Origin: Bacteroidales bacterium
GTDB lineage: Bacteria > Bacteroidota > Bacteroidia > Bacteroidales > WCHB1-69
Assembly: GCA_017525505.1 (NCBI GenBank)
Contig: JAFXSR010000022.1
Span: forward strand, 1 to 50,746
Direction: 5' to 3'
DNA length: 50,746 nucleotides
Below the pieces are notes generated by a model. That model worked only from the letters and a program-made list of their open reading frames with translations, had not been told where the DNA came from and searched no databases. Both the position numbers and the translations under genes were made by a program. Below, one piece after another: positions 15,783-24,573 of the stretch (position 1 is its first letter; each line of letters opens with the position of its first letter).

Positions 15783-16310
15783 ATGAAAAGGTTTCTTTTT
15801 GTGGTATTTTTATTGGTTGCAGCAACTTCATACTCTAATGCACAAAAAATAGAGATTTTTTGGGATGACCCTACAAATTATGTTGTGGTTTCGCCTACCT
15901 ATATTGCTCAAAGAATAATGCCCTCTACGAACAAGATTAGTATCAATGATTCTGTTTTTTTCGCTTATGTTGCAAACATGGTTGTTGGTTTCTCAAAGTG
16001 TGAATCATCTTGTTGTAAATCTAAGGTATGGTATGGAATGATTCAGGTGGTTATAGTTTATGATGACTATAACTATGATGTTATCAATATGACACATTCC
16101 ATGATAGATAAAACTTTGGATGTCGGCTGTTTGGAGTTGAATGGTAAAATTATGGAGTATTCAAAAGATTTTCAGGAAATAATGGATGAGATTGTCAATT
16201 ATCACATAGTATATCCATCAGCACCTATTGGCAATCGTTTCTTAATGGAATTGATAAAAGGGAAACGTTATCATTTAATGCCATATATACCAGAATCGCC
16301 GTCAAAGTAA
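15783..16310 (+). CDS. Exported protein of unknown function
   Basis: A 175-residue protein with a clean Sec signal peptide (MKR, hydrophobic core, cleavage at SNAQ, residue 21). The mature part is rich in Ile, Tyr and Met, with a Cys cluster (CESSCC, about 76-81). The gene is noticeably more AT-rich than its neighbours and is followed at once by a large palindromic repeat array (16321). Both suggest a later arrival. It starts 22 bp after the S41 gene. No family recognised. Confidence 0.7.
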   Translation: MKRFLFVVFLLVAATSYSNAQKIEIFWDDPTNYVVVSPTYIAQRIMPSTNKISINDSVFFAYVANMVVGFSKCESSCCKSKVWYGMIQVVIVYDDYNYDVINMTHSMIDKTLDVGCLELNGKIMEYSKDFQEIMDEIVNYHIVYPSAPIGNRFLMELIKGKRYHLMPYIPESPSK

Positions 16311-16320
16311 TTAGTTAATT

Positions 16321-16740
16321 TAACGTGAGTTCGATATAAGTAATCATAGTCACTGTAAGTTTTTGTCATCTATTAATGGTGTGTCAATTCCGCGGTGTTT
16401 GGGTTCAGTGCTTCGTAGCAAGTGTATAACGCACCGCGGCAAGCATATATGTCTGTCATCTACCCCATACTGCGGCCTACGGCCTTATATGGGGTTAATA
16501 AGAGGATGTCCCTCCGGGACATATACCTATGATGTAATCATTTACAACAATTGTCAAGACCTCGAAGAGGTCAAATTCTATTAACCCCACATAAGCGGTA
16601 GCGCAGTGTGGGGTATGGAAAATGCGGTGTATCTCTTCGCAGCGAGAATGTAATAAGCACCGAAGAACTGAATAAACCCGCTGCGAAATGGGGTAGCATG
16701 CAATACCCCATTATCATTAGATTTGCGTTATACTACTTCC
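16321..16740. repeat. Composite palindrome array A
   Basis: The stretch opens with a 77-bp header (16321-16397) also found at 31491-31567 with identical spacing. Short perfect palindromes follow: ACCCCATA/TATGGGGT (16462-16469 with 16488-16495, enclosing GGCC-TAC-GGCC), ATGTCCC-TCC-GGGACAT (16506-16522), GACCTC-GAA-GAGGTC (16558-16572), ACCCCACA/TGTGGGGT (16584-16591 with 16607-16614) and AATGGGGTA/TACCCCATT (16687-16695 with 16704-16712). The third and fourth recur as a unit at 25109-25157 and 26533-26586. No gene is present. It resembles clustered REP-type elements. Confidence 0.75.
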
Positions 16741-16790
16741 TTATCTATAATAAATTTTGATAGTTACGGAAGAGGTATCAGAAAAATCAT

Positions 16791-16798
16791 TATCTTTG
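16791..16798 (+). promoter_or_regulatory. -7 box for kdsC
   Basis: TATCTTTG, 29 bp before the ATG at 16828. Confidence 0.6.
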
Positions 16799-16827
16799 CC
16801 AACTAATATCAACGAATTAATTTTTAT

Positions 16828-17349
16828 ATGCACGATTATAAAGACAAACTGAAAAACATCACTACCTTCATTTTTGATTTCGATGGGGTGCTTTCTGATG
16901 GTAAGATATGGGTACTGCCAGATGGCGACCAGTTGAGGGCTACAGGGGTGAAAGACGGCTACGCTTTGCAGTACGCGTTGCGCAAGGGCTATAGGGTGGC
17001 GGTCATTTCCGGAGGCTACTCCGAATCCATGCGCCTACGTTACAAGAACTTCCCAGGTATGGAAATCTTCCTGCAGGTGCGCAATAAGCTTAAGGTCTAT
17101 AACGAATATTTGGACAAATACGGTCTCAGCCGTGAGGAGGTGATGATGATGGGCGACGATATTCCCGACTATGAGATTATGCAACTTAGCGGACTGAAAT
17201 GCTGTCCCGCCGATGCCGCCGAGGAAATCAAAGCCATTGCCGACTATGTTTCCGTGAAAAAAGGTGGTGACGGTGCCGCCCGCGATGTCATCGAGCAGAC
17301 CCTCAAAGCACAGGGCCGATGGTTCGAAAAAGATGCCTGCATTTGGTAA
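16828..17349 (+). CDS. kdsC: KDO-8-phosphate phosphatase (HAD superfamily, KdsC-like)
   Basis: A 173-residue cytoplasmic phosphatase that converts 3-deoxy-manno-octulosonate 8-phosphate to KDO for lipopolysaccharide core synthesis. HAD motif I is FDFDGVLSDG, with nucleophile Asp17 and general acid Asp19. Motif II is VISGG. The motif IV acidic pair is GDDIPDYE, preceded by conserved Lys (NKLKVY). It lacks a cap domain, and its length is right for the C0 KdsC group, which forms tetramers. xerD starts 14 bp later on the same strand. Confidence 0.9.
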   Translation: MHDYKDKLKNITTFIFDFDGVLSDGKIWVLPDGDQLRATGVKDGYALQYALRKGYRVAVISGGYSESMRLRYKNFPGMEIFLQVRNKLKVYNEYLDKYGLSREEVMMMGDDIPDYEIMQLSGLKCCPADAAEEIKAIADYVSVKKGGDGAARDVIEQTLKAQGRWFEKDACIW

Positions 17350-17363
17350 CAAATGGTTTGAGT

Positions 17364-18248
17364 ATGGAAGCCTGCATCCAGTTGTACAAAAACTACATCA
17401 AGCTGGAACGCTCCCTTTCGCCCAAGACAGTGGAAGCGTATCTGCATGATGTGGAAAAACTGAATGATTTTTTAGGAGGTAGAAAAAAACTGGAGGATGT
17501 TGAACTTTCTGATTTACAGTCTTTTCTGGCATCTTTATATGACGAGGACATGTCCGCTCGAAGTCAGGCGCGCATCATCTCCGGCTTGAAATCCTTCTAC
17601 AAATTCATGCTTTATGAGCGTCGTATTGCGCATGACCCTACGGAATTGTTGGATGCTCCCAAAATTGGCCGTCACCTGCCTGAAGTGCTCTCTATCCCTG
17701 AGATTGAGGCGATTCTGAACGGTATAGACCTGAGCAAGCCGGAGGGACACCGCAACAAGGCCATCATTGAGGTGATGTACGGCTGCGGCTTGAGGGTCAG
17801 TGAGGTGGTGAATCTGCGCATCTCCAACTTGCATTTCCGCGAAAACTATGTCCGCATCATCGGCAAAGGCGACAAAGAAAGGTTGGTGCCTATCGGTCAC
17901 ACTGCCCAGAAGGCCGTACAGCTCTATTTGGAAGGCTATCGTATGCACTTGAAAATAAAAAGGGGAGAAGAAGATTTTGTCTTTCTCAACCGTCGGGGAA
18001 GCCGCCTCTCAAGAGAGATGATTTTCATGATGATCAAGGAGATGGCAGCCGCTGCGGGCATACGCAAAACCATTAGTCCGCATACTTTCCGTCACTCTTT
18101 CGCCACTCATTTGGTGGAGGGTGGCGCCGACTTGCGTGCCGTGCAGGAAATGCTGGGCCATGAAAGCATCACCACTACCGAAATCTATACCCATCTGGAC
18201 CGCGAATACGTCAAAAACATCATCGAACAATACCATCCGAGAAAATAG
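17364..18248 (+). CDS. xerD: Site-specific tyrosine recombinase XerD
   Basis: A 294-residue recombinase that resolves chromosome dimers at dif together with XerC. The N-terminal SAM-like DNA-binding domain covers about 1-90. The C-terminal catalytic domain has every expected residue: Arg144 (CGLRVSE), Lys168 (GKGDKER), His240 and Arg243 (HTFRHSFATH), His266 (LGHESI) and the nucleophile Tyr275 (EIYTH). Full length and lone position beside kdsC argue for the housekeeping enzyme rather than an element integrase. The ATG at 17364 gives the usual XerD N-terminus; an in-frame alternative start lies 15 codons upstream. Confidence 0.93.
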   Translation: MEACIQLYKNYIKLERSLSPKTVEAYLHDVEKLNDFLGGRKKLEDVELSDLQSFLASLYDEDMSARSQARIISGLKSFYKFMLYERRIAHDPTELLDAPKIGRHLPEVLSIPEIEAILNGIDLSKPEGHRNKAIIEVMYGCGLRVSEVVNLRISNLHFRENYVRIIGKGDKERLVPIGHTAQKAVQLYLEGYRMHLKIKRGEEDFVFLNRRGSRLSREMIFMMIKEMAAAAGIRKTISPHTFRHSFATHLVEGGADLRAVQEMLGHESITTTEIYTHLDREYVKNIIEQYHPRK

Positions 18249-18325
18249 GGTATAAGTGTATTGCTATATTAGGATGTTGATAATTAGTGCATTAACTAAT
18301 TTGCTGATTTGCCAATTATTTTTTG

Positions 18326-18333
18326 TATCTTTG
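18326..18333 (+). promoter_or_regulatory. -7 box for the lipoprotein gene
   Basis: TATCTTTG, 26 bp before the ATG at 18360. It lies inside any longer frame. Confidence 0.6.
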
Positions 18334-18359
18334 CAGTTTATTGTATTAAATATATCAAG

Positions 18360-19082
18360 ATGAGAAAACTGCAATTTTTACTGTTGGGCTTAATCGCTAT
18401 CGTCCTGGTCTCGTGTAAAGACACTTCTGGAAAATATATTGCTAGACAATTGACTTACACGCAGATGGAAAATGCGTTCAATGATTGTTTGGAATTGGCG
18501 ACGGAGCTGGCCGTTGAGTGCCTCTGTCCCGTAGATGAACTGGATTATATCTTGGGCTATGGATATTATGACTATGAAGACCAACTCTATCGTATTACTA
18601 TGCCTACTTCCGCCCATGCTATCGTGGATAGTCTGAACGCTCACGGACAAGGCGCACTCATTGACACGATGGTGTTGCATATCAACCGCGCCGCCGAGGC
18701 TTCTGGCTCCGCTATCGGCAGCGCCTGTTCTTCCGCACGGTCAAACCTGACTTACACCAATCATCAAGGTCTGGCCTCTACTTCCAATACCAGCGCTTTG
18801 ACGGAGTACTTCAAAACACAGTGTTCTTCCCAGATCCATCAGTCCTTGATGACACCAGTCCGTATGAAACTGACTGAAAAAGGTGTTCCTGAAGAGTGGG
18901 ACAATATCCTGTCAGTGTACTATACCTATAATCCACAACCTGTGTCGATAGATATCTATAGCTATATTGTGGACAAGATGATGGAAGGTGTTTTCGCAGA
19001 AATGGGCGAGGCGGAAGCATTGATTCGTACGGATCCTACTATGCACATCACGGAGAGCATGGAGATTGTGTTTGGAAATTAA
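18360..19082 (+). CDS. Lipoprotein of unknown function
   Basis: A 240-residue protein with a lipoprotein signal peptide: MRK, hydrophobic stretch and lipobox LVSC with Cys19, followed by Lys-Asp. The start was placed after the -7 box at 18326-18333. A Ser/Thr/Asn-rich segment lies near 120-150. There is no repeat, enzymatic motif or transmembrane helix beyond the signal. It sits between xerD and the phosphofructokinase gene, 33 bp before the latter. No family recognised. Confidence 0.75.
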   Translation: MRKLQFLLLGLIAIVLVSCKDTSGKYIARQLTYTQMENAFNDCLELATELAVECLCPVDELDYILGYGYYDYEDQLYRITMPTSAHAIVDSLNAHGQGALIDTMVLHINRAAEASGSAIGSACSSARSNLTYTNHQGLASTSNTSALTEYFKTQCSSQIHQSLMTPVRMKLTEKGVPEEWDNILSVYYTYNPQPVSIDIYSYIVDKMMEGVFAEMGEAEALIRTDPTMHITESMEIVFGN

Positions 19083-19115
19083 TCATCAGAAAAATAATAA
19101 TCAAAAAATACAATT

Positions 19116-20348
19116 ATGAGAAACGAGAAAATTTTTGCCGGCAAAACCTTGGCAATCCTGTCTGGCGGTGGCGATACCCCCGCTATCAATTCAAGTATTG
19201 AAGCTGTAAGAAACCGCGCCTCCATGCTGGGTTTCAAGGTTTATGGTGTCCTTCGTGGTTGGAAAGGACTCCTCGGCGATGGTGATGTGGTGGATTTGAC
19301 CAATATCGCTTATAACGGTATTTATGGCGGTACCGGCCTGCTGTCAAGCCGTACCAACCCCTTCCCCAGCAAGAAAAATCCGGAAGACCGCTCCCAGCAG
19401 ATTCTGAAAAATATAGAGAGATACAAGATTGATGTGCTGGTGACCATTGGTGGCGATGATACCAATGGCGCTGCCAAGAAGATGTACGAGAAATATGGCA
19501 TTCCCGTTATCGGTTTTCCGAAAACCATTGATAATGACTTGAGAACTAGGACAATCCATCATTATCAGGGACAACAATACGAGACTGTTTTGTGTCCGGG
19601 TTTCCCCTCAGGAGCTATGGCTATCAAGAAACTGACGAGCAAGCTGCATACCACTAACGAGTCTCACCAGCGTATCATGGTGCTGGAGGTGATGGGTCGC
19701 GATGCCGGATGGTTGACGGGTACGGCTGTTTTCGGTGGCGCTCAGATCGCTTTGGTTCCCGAGGTGGAGATGACTAAAGAGCGTAAAGACTTCTTCTTCG
19801 AACATGTGAAAGAACAATATATGCGTTCTCCGAAACATAGCTTGATTATTGCTGTGTCAGAGGGTGTGAGATGGTGGAACGAGGAAAAACAGAGCCTGGA
19901 GATGGTATATGCCAGCCCCGATTTGGATGAATATGGTCATCCTCGTTTCGGTGGTATCAGCGGTGTTATCGCTTCCGAGATTTCCAAGAAACTGGGTATT
20001 GAGGCACGTGGCCAGATTTCAGGTTACATTCCGCGTTCTGGCAAGTGCTATGAGTACGACCGCCGCTTAACCTCTACCTTGGCCGACAAGGTGGTGGACC
20101 TGCTGCTGCGCGAGGATTATGGCAAAATGCCGGTGATGCGCGACATCGTGCCTTACAGCGAATTGGAAGAATTCCACACCGATGCCATCGACATGGGCAA
20201 TATCGGCAATTTCCCGCTGCCGTCAAACTATTACAACCCCAACGAGTTCCAATTCACCGATCAGTATGTCGATTTCCTGACCAACATCATCGGTGCACCG
20301 TATCGTATGGAGTTCACTCATAATTTCCCAATTGTCATCCCACAGTAA
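19116..20348 (+). CDS. 6-phosphofructokinase, predicted pyrophosphate-dependent
   Basis: A 410-residue glycolytic enzyme phosphorylating fructose 6-phosphate. The phosphoryl-donor loop reads GGDDTNGAA, with Asp115 where ATP-dependent enzymes carry Gly. The catalytic loop reads GFPKTIDND, with Lys136 where classical ATP enzymes such as E. coli PfkA carry Gly. This Asp plus Lys pair is the known signature of PPi-dependent enzymes, which work reversibly. Other family motifs are intact: LSGGGDTPAIN, MGRDAGWLTG, and GISGVIASEI near the substrate site. Length is typical of the long PfkA clade. Donor specificity is inferred from two residues only. Confidence 0.92.
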   Translation: MRNEKIFAGKTLAILSGGGDTPAINSSIEAVRNRASMLGFKVYGVLRGWKGLLGDGDVVDLTNIAYNGIYGGTGLLSSRTNPFPSKKNPEDRSQQILKNIERYKIDVLVTIGGDDTNGAAKKMYEKYGIPVIGFPKTIDNDLRTRTIHHYQGQQYETVLCPGFPSGAMAIKKLTSKLHTTNESHQRIMVLEVMGRDAGWLTGTAVFGGAQIALVPEVEMTKERKDFFFEHVKEQYMRSPKHSLIIAVSEGVRWWNEEKQSLEMVYASPDLDEYGHPRFGGISGVIASEISKKLGIEARGQISGYIPRSGKCYEYDRRLTSTLADKVVDLLLREDYGKMPVMRDIVPYSELEEFHTDAIDMGNIGNFPLPSNYYNPNEFQFTDQYVDFLTNIIGAPYRMEFTHNFPIVIPQ

Positions 20349-20417
20349 TTATTAGGTTATAGGGATTAGTTTTTAGGGATTAGAGAGGAGTTAGTAATTA
20401 AACTTCAGCAAAATAAT

Positions 20418-21662
20418 ATGAAACGGATTGCAGTCGTTTTGGCCTTTTGTTTTTTGAGTCTGTCTCTGTCGGCTCAACATTATGTTTCAATGTCAGAAGC
20501 CAGGACGGCTGCGGTGCGTTATATGTCCTCCCGATGGGATAGCCAAAGCTATAGTCCTGAGAATATTTTGGTGGTACATGAGTTGAAGGAAAAGGGGCAT
20601 ACCTTGGTGTATGAGGTGCTGTTCAAGAACAACTCTTCTGTCCTGCTGACAGGAGTGAAGAGTTGCAAGGCAATCATAGGCTATCGCTTCCGGACTGGCG
20701 GCATTTCTGTGCTGAACCAACAGGAAGATGTGGTCTCTCCTGGAATGAATATTTTCTTGGAAAAATGCTGTGTGCAAATCCGCTATGCTATTGAGGAGTT
20801 GGAAGATAAAAACTGGGAGAGCGGTGAGTGGAAGGAGTTGCTTCGTTCGGACAAAAATGTTGCCAAAGTGCCTTCCAAAGGTGTGTATGGTCCTTTGCTG
20901 ACCAGCGCATGGGGACAGACAAGGGCATATCCCAAACTTTGCGATGGCTACAATTTCTATGTGAAAGAGACGGTTGCGCAGTGCGCCTGTTCAAATATCA
21001 GCAAATGTCCCACAGGCTGTGTGGCCACAGCTATGGGTCAAATTGTGCGTTACTGGCAGTACCCCTCGAAATCACCATATACGGGCGAGTATTATGATTG
21101 GTCGAATATGCCCGATACGCTGAAAGCCAAATCTGTCCATTTTGAAAGGGAAAGAAAGGCTATTGCACGCTTGCTGCGTGATTGCGGTGAGTCGGCGGAG
21201 ACACAGTATTGCTACGCCCCGAAACGCTACGGTTGCCAGTCGTTTGCTTGGCCTTCAAAGGCCTGTGACGGCTTTGTGAGCAAGTTCAACTACAGCAGCT
21301 CGGCGGACAAAAAGTTGCGGTCCAGCTATAAGACCAAAACATGGAAAGCCATGATTATCGACAACATACAGCGTGGTTTTCCAGTGTTGTATGCCAGTGC
21401 CTCGTTGGCCGTCAAGGATTATGCGGAATGTGGCCACGCATACGTGTGTGATGGTTATAACGAGAACACCGACATGTTCCATTTCAACTGGGGCTACGAC
21501 GGCGAGGCCAACGGCTGGTATTCGCTGGATGATTTAGTGATAAAACTTTCCAAGCATACCTATAACTGGAATCACCTGGAACGTATGGTCTTCAATATTT
21601 ATCCTTCCTATATGGATGAGGTGAAAGAAGTGATTTCTGGAAGTAAAGTCGCTGAAAAATAA
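20418..21662 (+). CDS. C10-family (streptopain-like) secreted cysteine protease
   Basis: A 414-residue preproprotease. A signal peptide ends near LSAQ (residue 20). The propeptide (about 21-150) has the Spi-like SEARTAAVRYM start seen in this family. The mature protease carries Cys201 in CPTGCVATAMGQIVRYWQYP, His340 in ECGHAYVCDGYN, and the downstream FNWGYDGEANGWYSL containing the conserved Trp. It is similar in plan to SpeB and to the C10 proteases of Bacteroides and Prevotella. No type IX tail is seen, so it may be periplasmic or exported another way. It likely degrades host or dietary protein and could feed the POT transporter (5392). Confidence 0.92.
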   Translation: MKRIAVVLAFCFLSLSLSAQHYVSMSEARTAAVRYMSSRWDSQSYSPENILVVHELKEKGHTLVYEVLFKNNSSVLLTGVKSCKAIIGYRFRTGGISVLNQQEDVVSPGMNIFLEKCCVQIRYAIEELEDKNWESGEWKELLRSDKNVAKVPSKGVYGPLLTSAWGQTRAYPKLCDGYNFYVKETVAQCACSNISKCPTGCVATAMGQIVRYWQYPSKSPYTGEYYDWSNMPDTLKAKSVHFERERKAIARLLRDCGESAETQYCYAPKRYGCQSFAWPSKACDGFVSKFNYSSSADKKLRSSYKTKTWKAMIIDNIQRGFPVLYASASLAVKDYAECGHAYVCDGYNENTDMFHFNWGYDGEANGWYSLDDLVIKLSKHTYNWNHLERMVFNIYPSYMDEVKEVISGSKVAEK

Positions 21663-21681
21663 ATTGTTATAAAATCAAACT

Positions 21682-22986
21682 ATGGGCAAATTTATCATTC
21701 AAGGCGGTCGTAAACTGAAAGGGGAGATTGTTCCCCAGGGAGCCAAAAACGAGGCGTTGCAGGTGCTGTGCGCTGTGCTGCTGACTGACGAGCCGGTGGT
21801 GATTTCCAACGTTCCCGCTATCCGTGATGTACACCGCCTGATGGAGATTCTTTCCGCTATAGGGGTGGAAATCTCCCCATTGGCTTCCGATACTTTCAAG
21901 TTTCAGGCGAAAGATATTAATCTCGACTTCCTGAAATCTCCCGAATTCATACGTTTGTCAGGGGCCATCCGCGCCTCCATCATGATTCTGGGACCGCTTC
22001 TGGGTCGCTTCGGCAAAGCCTACTCCGCCAAGCCAGGAGGCGACAAGATCGGTCGTCGCCCGCTAACTACTCACTTTGAGGGTTTCGCAAACCTGGGTGC
22101 CACGGTAACCTTGACCGGTGATAATATTTATGAGTTGAGTGCCAGTCCCTTGCGAGGAACTTATATGTTGCTGAACGAGGCTTCTGTAACCGGTACCGCC
22201 AATGTTGTGATGGCAGCGGTCCGAGCCGAGGGAACTACTACCATCTTCAATGCGGCCTGCGAACCGTATCTGTATCAGCTGTGCACTATGCTGAACAAAA
22301 TGGGTGCGAAAATCAGTGGTATCGGCTCTAACTTGCTGACCATTGAGGGAGTGGAGGAACTGCACGGCTGCGAGCACCGCATTTTGCCCGACATGATTGA
22401 AGTGGGCAGCTTTATGGGCATGGCAGCCATCACGGGCTCGGAAATCACCATCAAGGATTGCGCCGTCAAACACCTCGGTATCATCCCTTATACTTTCTCC
22501 AAATTGGGCGTGAAATACGATATCAAAGGGGATGACATTGTGATTCCTGAACATCGGGAATATGAGATAGAAACCAATATGGATGGTTCTATCCTGACCA
22601 TTGCCGATGCCCCGTGGCCAGGCTTTACGCCCGACTTGATCAGCATCGCTTTGGTGACGGCCATTCAGGCCAAGGGTAGTGTGCTCATCCATCAGAAAAT
22701 GTTCGAAAGCCGTTTGTTTTTTGTGGATAAACTGCAGGAAATGGGAGCGCAGATTATCCTGTGCGACCCGCACCGCGCTACGGTGATAGGCCTGAATCAC
22801 AAATACCGTTTGCGTGCCACTACCATGGCTTCGCCAGATATCCGCGCTGGTGTAGCCTTGCTGATCGCGGCTTTGTCGGCCGAAGGAACCAGCATCATCC
22901 AGAACGTGGAGCAGATTGACCGCGGTTATCAGCATATTGTGGAGCGACTGAATGCACTGGGTGCGGCTATCATCCGGGAAGCATAA
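21682..22986 (+). CDS. murA: UDP-N-acetylglucosamine 1-carboxyvinyltransferase with Asp at the active-site Cys position
   Basis: MurA commits UDP-GlcNAc to peptidoglycan by adding enolpyruvate from PEP. The protein is 434 residues, slightly longer than the usual about 420. It has the N-terminal GAKNEALQ (Lys22-Asn23) and the conserved RASI stretch (Arg97). The flexible active-site loop reads AKPGGDKIGRRPL: position 121 is Asp where E. coli has Cys115. Asp at this place retains activity and is known to confer intrinsic fosfomycin insensitivity in Mycobacterium and Chlamydia. It begins a tight run with mlaE (15 bp gap), mlaF and cvpA. Confidence 0.95.
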   Translation: MGKFIIQGGRKLKGEIVPQGAKNEALQVLCAVLLTDEPVVISNVPAIRDVHRLMEILSAIGVEISPLASDTFKFQAKDINLDFLKSPEFIRLSGAIRASIMILGPLLGRFGKAYSAKPGGDKIGRRPLTTHFEGFANLGATVTLTGDNIYELSASPLRGTYMLLNEASVTGTANVVMAAVRAEGTTTIFNAACEPYLYQLCTMLNKMGAKISGIGSNLLTIEGVEELHGCEHRILPDMIEVGSFMGMAAITGSEITIKDCAVKHLGIIPYTFSKLGVKYDIKGDDIVIPEHREYEIETNMDGSILTIADAPWPGFTPDLISIALVTAIQAKGSVLIHQKMFESRLFFVDKLQEMGAQIILCDPHRATVIGLNHKYRLRATTMASPDIRAGVALLIAALSAEGTSIIQNVEQIDRGYQHIVERLNALGAAIIREA

Positions 22987-23001
22987 CTTTATTGGAATGT
23001 T

Positions 23002-23745
23002 ATGATTAGAAAATTTATTGAGACTTTCGGAGAATATTTCATGTTTCTGGGCAAGGTGTTCACCAAGCCCGGAAAGTGGAGGGTTTTCTCCCGGAAACTG
23101 ATCTATGAGATGGATGCCATGGGCATCGGTTCTCTGCTGATCGTCAGCATCGTGTCCATCACCTTGGGTAGCGTTATCACTATGCAGACCGCTATGCAGA
23201 TTGAAAGCAACTGGATTCCGAAGTGGTGCGTGGGGTACATTGTGAAGACCTCTGCGGTCATGGAACTTTGTCCCACCATCATCAGCTTGCTGCTGGTAGG
23301 TAATCTGGGCTCACGAATTACGGCAGAGATTGGCAGTATGCGGGTTACGGAACAGATTGATGCTTTGGAAGTGATGGGCATCAATCCCGCTTCATATCTG
23401 GTGCTGCCCAAGATTGTGGCCGCCGTCATTATGATTCCTTTGCTGATTATTGTCAGTATTTTCTTCGCATTGTCAGGTGGCTATGTCACCGTTCTCCTGA
23501 CGGGTTCTGTGTCCACCTATGACTTTGTGGACGGAATGACCTCCTTCTTCCGTATGTACGACATCTTTTACGCATTGACCAAAACCTTTATATTTGCTTT
23601 TGTAATATCTTCTGTTTCATCATTTTATGGATACAGAATTGATGGCGGCGCCTTGGAATTGGGTGAAGCCAGTACAAAAGGAATTGTGGTGGCCAGTTTT
23701 GTGATTCTGATTCTCAATATGGTGGTTACACAAATTATGCTTTAA
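23002..23745 (+). CDS. mlaE: MlaE-family ABC transporter permease
   Basis: A 247-residue inner-membrane permease of the phospholipid (Mla) or related lipid transport system. The MlaE domain runs from about 30 to the C-terminus, with five or six hydrophobic segments. The conserved Glu-rich cytoplasmic motif reads GSRITAEIGSMRVTEQIDALEVMGI. It is paired with the ATPase mlaF 18 bp downstream. A substrate-binding MCE protein (MlaD), usual as third partner, is not next to it; CvpA follows instead. It helps maintain outer-membrane lipid asymmetry. Confidence 0.92.
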   Translation: MIRKFIETFGEYFMFLGKVFTKPGKWRVFSRKLIYEMDAMGIGSLLIVSIVSITLGSVITMQTAMQIESNWIPKWCVGYIVKTSAVMELCPTIISLLLVGNLGSRITAEIGSMRVTEQIDALEVMGINPASYLVLPKIVAAVIMIPLLIIVSIFFALSGGYVTVLLTGSVSTYDFVDGMTSFFRMYDIFYALTKTFIFAFVISSVSSFYGYRIDGGALELGEASTKGIVVASFVILILNMVVTQIML

Positions 23746-23763
23746 TTTTCAAACTGAAAGAAG

Positions 23764-24525
23764 ATGATAGAAGTTAAGAATGTTTCGAAATATTTTGGTG
23801 AGAAACAGGTGCTGAAAAATATCACCACGCAGTTTGAGGAAGGCAAAGTCAACCTGATTATCGGACGCTCCGGCTCCGGCAAAACCGTGATGATGAAATG
23901 CCTGGTGGGTTTGCATACGCCCGATGAAGGGGAGATTGTGTATAATGACCGTGTTTTCAGAAAGTTGTCGGAAAAAGAGAAACGGGAGTTGCGTGCCGAT
24001 ATGGGCATGGTATTCCAAGGCTCCGCATTGTTCGATTCCATGACCATCGAGGAGAATGTGCGTTTCCCGCTGGATATGCTGAAAGACATGGAATACGGGG
24101 AGAAAATGGAACGGGTGAATTTCTGCCTGAAACGTGTGGATTTGGAGAATACCAACAAACTGTTTCCTGATGAGTTGAGTGGTGGAATGAAGAAACGCGC
24201 CGCTATTGCCCGCGCTATTGCCTGCAACCCCAAGTACTTGTTTTGCGATGAGCCCAACTCTGGTTTGGATCCAAAGACCTCTTTAATTATTGATGACTTG
24301 ATTTTTGATATTACCCATGAGTTCGGCATCACCACAGTCGTGAATACCCATGATTTGAACTCGGTGATTACGATAGGGGAGACCATCTCTTACATATATG
24401 AAGGCAATCTCGCATGGGTGGGCAATATGAACAATGTGCTTACCTCCGACAACAAATTGCTGAATGAATTCATCTACGCCCAACCTCTGACACAAAGAAT
24501 AAGACAGGTTACAGTGAACAGGTGA
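23764..24525 (+). CDS. mlaF: MlaF-family ABC transporter ATP-binding protein
   Basis: A 253-residue ATPase partner of MlaE. Walker A is GRSGSGKT (34-41). The signature is LSGGMKKRAAIARA, with the Mla-type GGM in place of GGQ. Walker B is YLFCDEPNSGLDP, followed by the switch His in NTHDL. Together with mlaE it forms the lipid transporter core. The last codons (QVTVNR then TGA) are built from the CAGGTTA heptamer repeat that fills the gap to cvpA (24505-24556), so the true ancestral C-terminus may have been shorter or different. Confidence 0.93.
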   Translation: MIEVKNVSKYFGEKQVLKNITTQFEEGKVNLIIGRSGSGKTVMMKCLVGLHTPDEGEIVYNDRVFRKLSEKEKRELRADMGMVFQGSALFDSMTIEENVRFPLDMLKDMEYGEKMERVNFCLKRVDLENTNKLFPDELSGGMKKRAAIARAIACNPKYLFCDEPNSGLDPKTSLIIDDLIFDITHEFGITTVVNTHDLNSVITIGETISYIYEGNLAWVGNMNNVLTSDNKLLNEFIYAQPLTQRIRQVTVNR

Positions 24526-24556
24526 CAGGGGTAAGAAACCTGTAACCTGTAACCTG
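24505..24556. repeat. CAGGTKA heptamer repeat with inverted copies
   Basis: CAGGTTACAG (24505-24514) and CAGGTGACAG (24519-24528) are followed by two overlapping inverted copies, CTGTAACCTG (24540-24549 and 24547-24556). They form a 10-bp perfect stem. The unit has a 7-bp period. It overlaps the end of mlaF. Related heptamers lie at 25064-25083 and 29219-29250. Confidence 0.65.
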
Positions 24557-24573
24557 AAATTTGAAACCTAATA

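Noticed and set aside
16321..16740. CRISPR array
   Set aside because: The repeats are different short palindromes, not one regularly spaced direct repeat with unique spacers, and no cas gene is present.
17364..18248. Integrase of a mobile element
   Set aside because: All features fit housekeeping XerD next to kdsC; no attachment-site duplication or element genes flank it.
22063..22935. Long open frame antisense to murA (290 codons)
   Set aside because: murA on the plus strand is unmistakable; the antisense frame has shadow composition (His, Gln and Asp rich) and no motif.
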